Assembly (NCBI GenBank): GCA_964534515.1
Contig: CAZHPW010000066.1
Span: forward strand, 1-12,618
Reading direction: 5' to 3'
Source of the DNA: UBA6115 sp964534515
Lineage (GTDB): Bacteria > Bacillota > Clostridia > Christensenellales > Aristaeellaceae
Length of the DNA stretch: 12,618 nucleotides
Shown: positions 8,879 to 12,618 of the stretch, piece by piece
How the letters are laid out: each line of letters starts with the position of its first letter
Position numbering within the stretch: position 1 is the stretch's first letter
Translations under genes and position numbers: made by a program
The notes under the pieces: model-generated
The model's input: the letters and a program-made list of their open reading frames with translations, nothing else
Told to the model about the DNA's origin: nothing
The model's database searches: none

Positions 8879-10162
8879 CTAAATTTGTTTCTCCTTGGTG
8901 ATTTCGACAGTGAGCTCGCTCCCGCGCAGCTTTGTGAGCATGTCCGGGCTCAGCTTGGCCTCCGCCATTTCGCCTGGGGTCAGGATGAGACGCTTCTGGC
9001 TTGAGAGCACTTCATTCCCGGAGCGCAGGGTAACAAAATGGTTCTGGTAGACCTTGTCCGGGCGGAACATGAGGTCAACCGGCGAAGTAATGTCGCCGTT
9101 TGGGATGTCCAATTTCTGAGGGACAACGCCGCGCACGCCCTGGCCGTCCTTGACGGGGATGCGGGTGAAGGGCGCTTTATCGCCAGTTAAGTAACGCGCG
9201 GCGGCCTCGCCCGCCAGCATGCTCTCCCGGCTGACATAGTCCACCAGGTCATGCACGTGCAGCACATTGCCGCAGGCAAATATACCCATTATGTTGGTTT
9301 CAAAGCTGTTGGTGACGACAGCGCCTTGGGTGATGGGCGATATGCGCACGCCGGCCTGCAGGGACAGCTCGTTTTCCGGAATCAGGCCGACGGACAAAAG
9401 CAGGGTATCACAGTCAAAGCGCTGCTCGGTGCCGGGGATGGGCCGCCTGTCTTCCCCCACCTGGGCGACGGTGACGCCGGTGAGCCGGCCGCGGCCATGG
9501 ATATCCACCACCGTGTGGGACAGGAGCAGAGGGATGTCATAATCGTGCAGGCACTGGACGATGTTGCGGTTGAGGCCGCTGGAATAGGGCATCAACTCCA
9601 CGCAGGCCAAGACCTTAGCCCCCTGCAGGGTCATGCGGCGGGCCATGATGAGGCCAATGTCGCCGCTGCCTAAGATAACCACGCGCTTGCCCGGCATCAG
9701 GCCTTCCATGTTGACCAGTTTTTGCGCGGTGCCGGCTGAAAAGACGCCCGCCGGGCGGGAACCCGGGATGGCCAAAGCGCCGCGGGGGCGCTCCCTGCAG
9801 CCCATGGCCAGGATGACAGCGCGCGCCTGGTAGACCTCCACCCCGCGCTCCCGGCTGACCGCGGTGACCTGTTTGCCACGGGTTAAAGACAAGACCGTGG
9901 TGCCGGTGTGCACGGTGATGTTCAAATCCCGCGCTTCCTTGATGTCACGCAGCGCGTACTCAGGCCCGGTCAACTCCTCCTTGAAGCGGTGTAGGCCAAA
10001 GCCGTTGTGGATGCACTGGTTTAAAATGCCGCCCTGCTCATCCTCGCGCTCCAGCACCACCAGGTCCATCACGCCCGCCTTCTTGGCGGCGATGGCGGCG
10101 GCCAAGCCCGCGGGGCCCGCGCCGATAATCAATAAATCAACTTTGATGGCTGTCTCACTCAT
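8879..10162 (-). CDS. FAD/NAD(P)-dependent oxidoreductase, partner of GlpA-like dehydrogenase
   Basis: A 427-residue flavoprotein of the type usually encoded right after a GlpA-like glycerol-3-phosphate dehydrogenase in Clostridia and Thermotoga (the TM1433 type, as I recall). It likely relays electrons from the dehydrogenase to NAD(P) or another acceptor. FAD motif GAGPAGLAAAIAA (14-26); GGILNQCIHNGFG with Cys50, a hallmark of this group; GCRERPRG (121-128); NAD-binding VVILGSGDIGLIMARRM (161-177); late FAD motif FACGNVLHVHDLVDYVSRES; C-terminal tail with ILTPGEMAEAKLSP. I chose ATG 10162, which has GGAGG six bases upstream and overlaps the previous gene by 8 bases; the frame is open to a TTG at 10177 with no comparable site. 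It ends in TAG, one base before the next ATG. Subunit role is inferred from context. Confidence 0.9.
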   Translation of the reverse strand: MSETAIKVDLLIIGAGPAGLAAAIAAKKAGVMDLVVLEREDEQGGILNQCIHNGFGLHRFKEELTGPEYALRDIKEARDLNITVHTGTTVLSLTRGKQVTAVSRERGVEVYQARAVILAMGCRERPRGALAIPGSRPAGVFSAGTAQKLVNMEGLMPGKRVVILGSGDIGLIMARRMTLQGAKVLACVELMPYSSGLNRNIVQCLHDYDIPLLLSHTVVDIHGRGRLTGVTVAQVGEDRRPIPGTEQRFDCDTLLLSVGLIPENELSLQAGVRISPITQGAVVTNSFETNIMGIFACGNVLHVHDLVDYVSRESMLAGEAAARYLTGDKAPFTRIPVKDGQGVRGVVPQKLDIPNGDITSPVDLMFRPDKVYQNHFVTLRSGNEVLSSQKRLILTPGEMAEAKLSPDMLTKLRGSELTVEITKEKQI

Positions 10163-11600
10163 GTTTTTCCTCCCCAATCTGCCCCACGATGACTTCGCTC
10201 CCCTTGCCTGACTTGGTGATGTCCGTTAGGGGCAGACCCAATTCCTCCGAGAGAATCTGCATCACGCGGGTGGAGCAAAAGCCGCTCTGGCAGCGGCCCA
10301 TGCCGGCGCGGGTGCGCCGCTTGACGCCGTCCAAGGTGGTCGCCCCCTGCGGCCGTCTGATGGCCTGGCGGATTTCAGCCTCGGTTACCTGCTCACAGCG
10401 GCAGACGATGCGCCCGTAGTCCGGGTCGTTTTCATAGGCGCTGCGGCGCTCCTTTTCGCTCATGGCGGAGAAGGGCTTGGGCAGGGGTGTGGGCAGGACA
10501 TAATTGGGCTCCTTCTCAAGCCCCAGGGAATAGGCCACCCAATCGCCCAGTTCCAGGCCAATGGCGGGCGCCGCGGACAAGCCCGGGCTTTCGATACCGA
10601 TGGCCTCAAACGCGCCCTGCGGCGCGCCTTCCACAGCGCCGATGATGAAGTCCCCGCCCGCCTCGTGCGCGCGGATGCCGGAGAAGGTGGTGATGACCTG
10701 GCGAAGATTGACGTCCGGGTAGGTCAGGCGGGATTTCTGCAAAATGTCATCCAGGCCCAGGGCTGTCGTGCCGGTGTCGAAGCCGTCATCAATGTCCTCC
10801 GCCGTTGGGCCCAGGAGCAGGTTGCCATGCGTGGTCGGGCTGACCAAAACGCCCTTGCCCATCTTGGTGGGCACCTGGAAAATGGTGCGGGTAAAGAGCA
10901 GGGGCTGGGTGTGGTCCAAAAGATAATACTGGCCGCGGCGGGCGACAATTTTGATTTTGCGGGGGGAAATCTGGTTGTGCAGGACATCGGCAAATGCCCC
11001 GGCGCAGTTGATGACAGCGCGGGATTGATAGACGCCTTTGTCGGTCACGACCTCCCAGACGTCATTCTTATAAGAAAGCGCGGTCACCTTGTGGTCCAGC
11101 AGAAAATCAACACCGTTTTCCTTGGCACTGTCGGCCAGGGCATGGGTCAGCTCATAGGGGCTGACAAGGCCGGAAGCCGGCACGTCCAGCGCCAAAAGCA
11201 CCTCAGGGTTGAGGTTGGGCTCCAGCTTCAAAACCTCGTCCCTTTCAATCAGCCGGCAGCCCTTGACGCCGTTCACTAAAGCGTTGTCATACAGCGCCTG
11301 CAATGTCGCGCGGTCGTCCTCCGTAAAGCCCAATACCAGGGCGCCGGGCTGGCCGTAGGGCACGCCAAAGGCGGCGCAGTAATCCTTCATCATGGCGGCG
11401 CCCTTGACGTTCAGCCTGGCCTTTTGTGTGCCGGCCTTGGCGTCATAGCCCGCGTGCACAATGCCGCTGTTGGCCTTGCTGGCGCCCTGGGACACATCGT
11501 CCGCCTGCTCTAAAACCGCCATTTTTCCCCTGTACAAGCCCAAGCGCTGCGCGATGGCGCAGCCAATGACCCCCGCACCGATGATGAGAATGTCGAACAT
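10155..11600 (-). CDS. glpA: GlpA-like FAD-dependent glycerol-3-phosphate dehydrogenase with BFD-like [2Fe-2S] domain
   Basis: A 481-residue flavoenzyme of the DAO superfamily that likely oxidises sn-glycerol-3-phosphate to dihydroxyacetone phosphate. N-terminal FAD motif IIGAGVIGCAIAQRL (6-20), then SKANSGIVHAGYDAKAG, family-typical for this GlpA/LhgO group, and FSGIRAHEAGGDFIIG later on. The C-terminus carries a BFD-like iron-sulfur domain: Cys400-Arg-Cys402, Cys437 and Cys442 (CRC...CQSGFC), the two-plus-two pattern for a [2Fe-2S] cluster, within RTRAGMGRCQSGFC. ATG 11600 starts the FAD strand and has GGGGGG upstream; the frame stays open to 11702 but those codons lie in or above the promoter. 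First gene of the minus-strand operon, overlapping the second by 8 bases. L-2-hydroxyglutarate oxidase-like activity is an alternative, but the partner gene favours glycerol-3-phosphate. No glycerol kinase or facilitator gene is in the window. Confidence 0.88.
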   Translation of the reverse strand: MFDILIIGAGVIGCAIAQRLGLYRGKMAVLEQADDVSQGASKANSGIVHAGYDAKAGTQKARLNVKGAAMMKDYCAAFGVPYGQPGALVLGFTEDDRATLQALYDNALVNGVKGCRLIERDEVLKLEPNLNPEVLLALDVPASGLVSPYELTHALADSAKENGVDFLLDHKVTALSYKNDVWEVVTDKGVYQSRAVINCAGAFADVLHNQISPRKIKIVARRGQYYLLDHTQPLLFTRTIFQVPTKMGKGVLVSPTTHGNLLLGPTAEDIDDGFDTGTTALGLDDILQKSRLTYPDVNLRQVITTFSGIRAHEAGGDFIIGAVEGAPQGAFEAIGIESPGLSAAPAIGLELGDWVAYSLGLEKEPNYVLPTPLPKPFSAMSEKERRSAYENDPDYGRIVCRCEQVTEAEIRQAIRRPQGATTLDGVKRRTRAGMGRCQSGFCSTRVMQILSEELGLPLTDITKSGKGSEVIVGQIGEEKHE

Positions 11601-11630
11601 GATTCCCCCGAATGTTGATTTGATGCGACA

Positions 11631-11659
11631 ATTGTAACACTTTGCTGCAAGAGCGTCTA
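11631..11659 (-). promoter_or_regulatory. Promoter of the glpA-like operon
   Basis: On the minus strand, TACAAT (11631-11636) is preceded by TGT, giving an extended -10, and TAGACG (11654-11659) lies 17 bp upstream as a partial -35. The start codon at 11600 is about 30 bases downstream of the -10. The octamer CGCTTGAT occurs twice just above the -35 (at + coordinates 11659-11666 and 11689-11696). Confidence 0.6.
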
Positions 11660-11696
11660 TCAAGCGGGCAAGTTTCATCCACCAAAAAATCAAGCG
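11659..11696. repeat. Direct octamer repeat, 30-bp spacing, upstream of the glpA-like promoter
   Basis: ATCAAGCG is found at 11659-11666 and again at 11689-11696, start to start 30 bp, close to three helical turns, next to the -35 of the minus-strand promoter. It may be an activator site, or chance. Confidence 0.35.
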
Positions 11697-11749
11697 ACGC
11701 AAGGTTCATAAAGGAAGACGGATTTGTTAAAATTCGTTTCAAAATTTAC

Positions 11750-11778
11750 TTGACACTGTAATATTTTTGTAATATATT
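11750..11778 (+). promoter_or_regulatory. Strong sigma-A promoter of the SH3/peptidoglycan-binding gene
   Basis: A perfect TTGACA (11750-11755), 17-bp spacer and TATATT (11773-11778) in an AT-rich stretch. The spacer holds the repeated word GTAATAT. Transcription would start near 11785, about 33 bases before the ATG. Confidence 0.85.
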
Positions 11779-11802
11779 GGTCGCACACAAAGTTGTCCGA
11801 CC
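11779..11802. promoter_or_regulatory. Inverted repeat around the predicted transcript start
   Basis: GGTCG (11779-11783) and CGACC (11798-11802) are inverted, with a second short inverted pair ACAA/TTGT inside. It straddles the likely start of transcription, so an operator is more plausible than an RNA leader structure. The arms are short and the call is weak. Confidence 0.25.
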
Positions 11803-11817
11803 CAGTCAGGAGGAATC

Positions 11818-12618
11818 ATGAAAAAGAAACTGCTCCGCCTTATCGCGCTGTGCTTAACAGCCATCAGCATAACAAGCGCCCTGCCCCAGACCGCTCTTGC
11901 CGCTTCCTACTCCGGCACCGTCAACAAGGACAAGGTCTTCTTCCGCGCCAAGCCCGACACCGACAGCATCTACTTCGCCAAACTTAACAAAGGAACCAAG
12001 ATAACTATCGTCGGCGCCAGCGGCAAATTCTACAAAGTTGAATATGACGACAAGACCGGCTACATCATGAAAAACCTGGTCAACGCCTCTGACGCGGCGG
12101 AGGAAGCCTTCGGCGAAAAGGTAGAGCCCAGCAAGTACGCCAAGGTGTCCAGCATCTCAGGTCTGGGCGACGCGCCCAAGGCCACCAGGAAAGGTTCAAG
12201 CGGGGATGCGGTTGAAAAACTGCAGCGCGCGCTTCAAATCAAAGGCTACCTAAAGGGCACCGTGGACGGCAAATACGGCGACATGACGGTAGACGCGGTG
12301 GAGCGCTTCCAAAAGGCCATGAAGTTGTCCGTCACCGGGGACGCCAACAGTAAAACCATCGCAAAATTATTTGGATTGAGCGTTGACGTGCCTGCCAAGG
12401 AAGACCCGGGCATGGACGGCATCACCAGCATCAGGAAGATTGACGTCCCCAACACCACCAAGCCCGGCAACTCCGGCCGCCATGTCAAAGCGCTCCAGCA
12501 GGCGCTCAAACTCAAGGGCTATTACAAGGCCGCGATTGACTCCTCCTATGGCCAAAAGACCGAGGACGCCGTGAAGCGCTACCAGAAGGCCGTTGGCATC
12601 AAGGCGGACGGCATCGCG
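11818..12618 (+). CDS. Secreted SH3-like and peptidoglycan-binding domain protein (3' end outside window)
   Basis: The frame runs open from ATG 11818 to the window edge: 267 residues seen. AGGAGG lies four bases before the start and a strong promoter sits above it. Residues 1-28 are a signal peptide (MKKKLLRLIALCLTAISI...ALA, cut before ASYSG). Residues 31-88 look like a bacterial SH3 domain (VFFRAKPDTDS, KITIVGASGKFYKVEY, GYIMKNLV). Residues 125-185 are a first peptidoglycan-binding domain (KGSSGDAVEKLQRALQIKGY, VDGKYGDMTVDAVERFQKA) and residues 215-267 a second, cut one (GNSGRHVKALQQALKLKGYY, YGQKTEDAVKRYQKAVG). A catalytic domain such as a cell-wall hydrolase may follow beyond the edge, but none is visible, so enzymatic activity cannot be claimed. 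It is divergent from the glpA-like operon across a 217-bp region. Confidence 0.92.
   Translation, partial: MKKKLLRLIALCLTAISITSALPQTALAASYSGTVNKDKVFFRAKPDTDSIYFAKLNKGTKITIVGASGKFYKVEYDDKTGYIMKNLVNASDAAEEAFGEKVEPSKYAKVSSISGLGDAPKATRKGSSGDAVEKLQRALQIKGYLKGTVDGKYGDMTVDAVERFQKAMKLSVTGDANSKTIAKLFGLSVDVPAKEDPGMDGITSIRKIDVPNTTKPGNSGRHVKALQQALKLKGYYKAAIDSSYGQKTEDAVKRYQKAVGIKADGIA

Noticed and set aside
10665..11279. 204-codon plus-strand open frame opposite glpA
   Set aside because: It is antisense to a well-supported flavoenzyme and is a composition artefact of GC-rich third positions.
11643..11662. Possible catabolite-repression (cre) site near the glpA-like promoter
   Set aside because: The stretch has TG, CG and CA elements but with wrong spacing (six bases instead of four between TG and CG), so it does not fit the cre consensus.
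11601..11702. 34-residue N-terminal extension of the GlpA-like protein
   Set aside because: It would span the -10 and -35 elements and precede the FAD strand, which in this family starts within a few residues of the N-terminus.

Overview
The window reads as a chromosomal segment of a GC-rich, probably anaerobic Bacillota (Clostridia-like) bacterium. Pointers are strong GGAGG-type ribosome binding sites, sigma-A style promoters, signal peptides without lipoboxes, a secreted SH3/peptidoglycan-binding protein, and a clostridial-type glycerol-3-phosphate oxidation operon. This placement is inference; no rRNA or taxonomic marker gene is present. Genes are packed into short operons separated by A/T-flanked hairpin terminators. 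I see no CRISPR array, tRNA, rRNA or insertion sequence, and no gene-free stretch longer than about 220 bases.

Layout. (1) 2-1824, plus strand: the 3' end of glutamine-dependent NAD+ synthetase (nadE), overlapping by ATGA the gene for nicotinate phosphoribosyltransferase (pncB). Together they are steps of Preiss-Handler NAD salvage. The pncB frame is interrupted by a single in-frame TAG at 709-711. (2) 1895-2449, minus: a small phasin-like helical protein behind a promoter that carries a perfect 8+8 bp palindrome. (3) 2598-4641, minus: an unrecognised 423-residue protein followed by a TrmH/SpoU-family rRNA 2'-O-methyltransferase. (4) 4795-7116, plus: a secreted beta-lactamase-fold hydrolase whose SxxK serine is a cysteine, a CofE-like (F420 ligase fold) protein, and a DUF4180 protein. 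(5) 7174-11600, minus: a GlpA-like glycerol-3-phosphate dehydrogenase with a C-terminal [2Fe-2S] (BFD-like) domain, its usual FAD/NAD oxidoreductase partner, and a CoA-disulfide-reductase/rhodanese fusion. (6) 11818 to the window end, plus: a secreted protein with an SH3-like domain and two peptidoglycan-binding domains, cut by the window edge.

How they work together. Region 1 recycles nicotinate to NAD. Region 5 probably oxidises glycerol-3-phosphate and passes electrons through flavin/thiol centres to pyridine nucleotides, with a thiol/sulfane-sulfur enzyme as the last gene. Operons 3 and 4 are divergent, and their two promoters have the same -35 and -10 hexamers arranged as mirror images around a palindrome, suggesting shared control. 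The points most worth a second look are the pncB nonsense codon, the Ser-to-Cys nucleophile change in the hydrolase, the two palindromic promoter regions, and the CofE-like/DUF4180 pairing, whose function is unknown to me.
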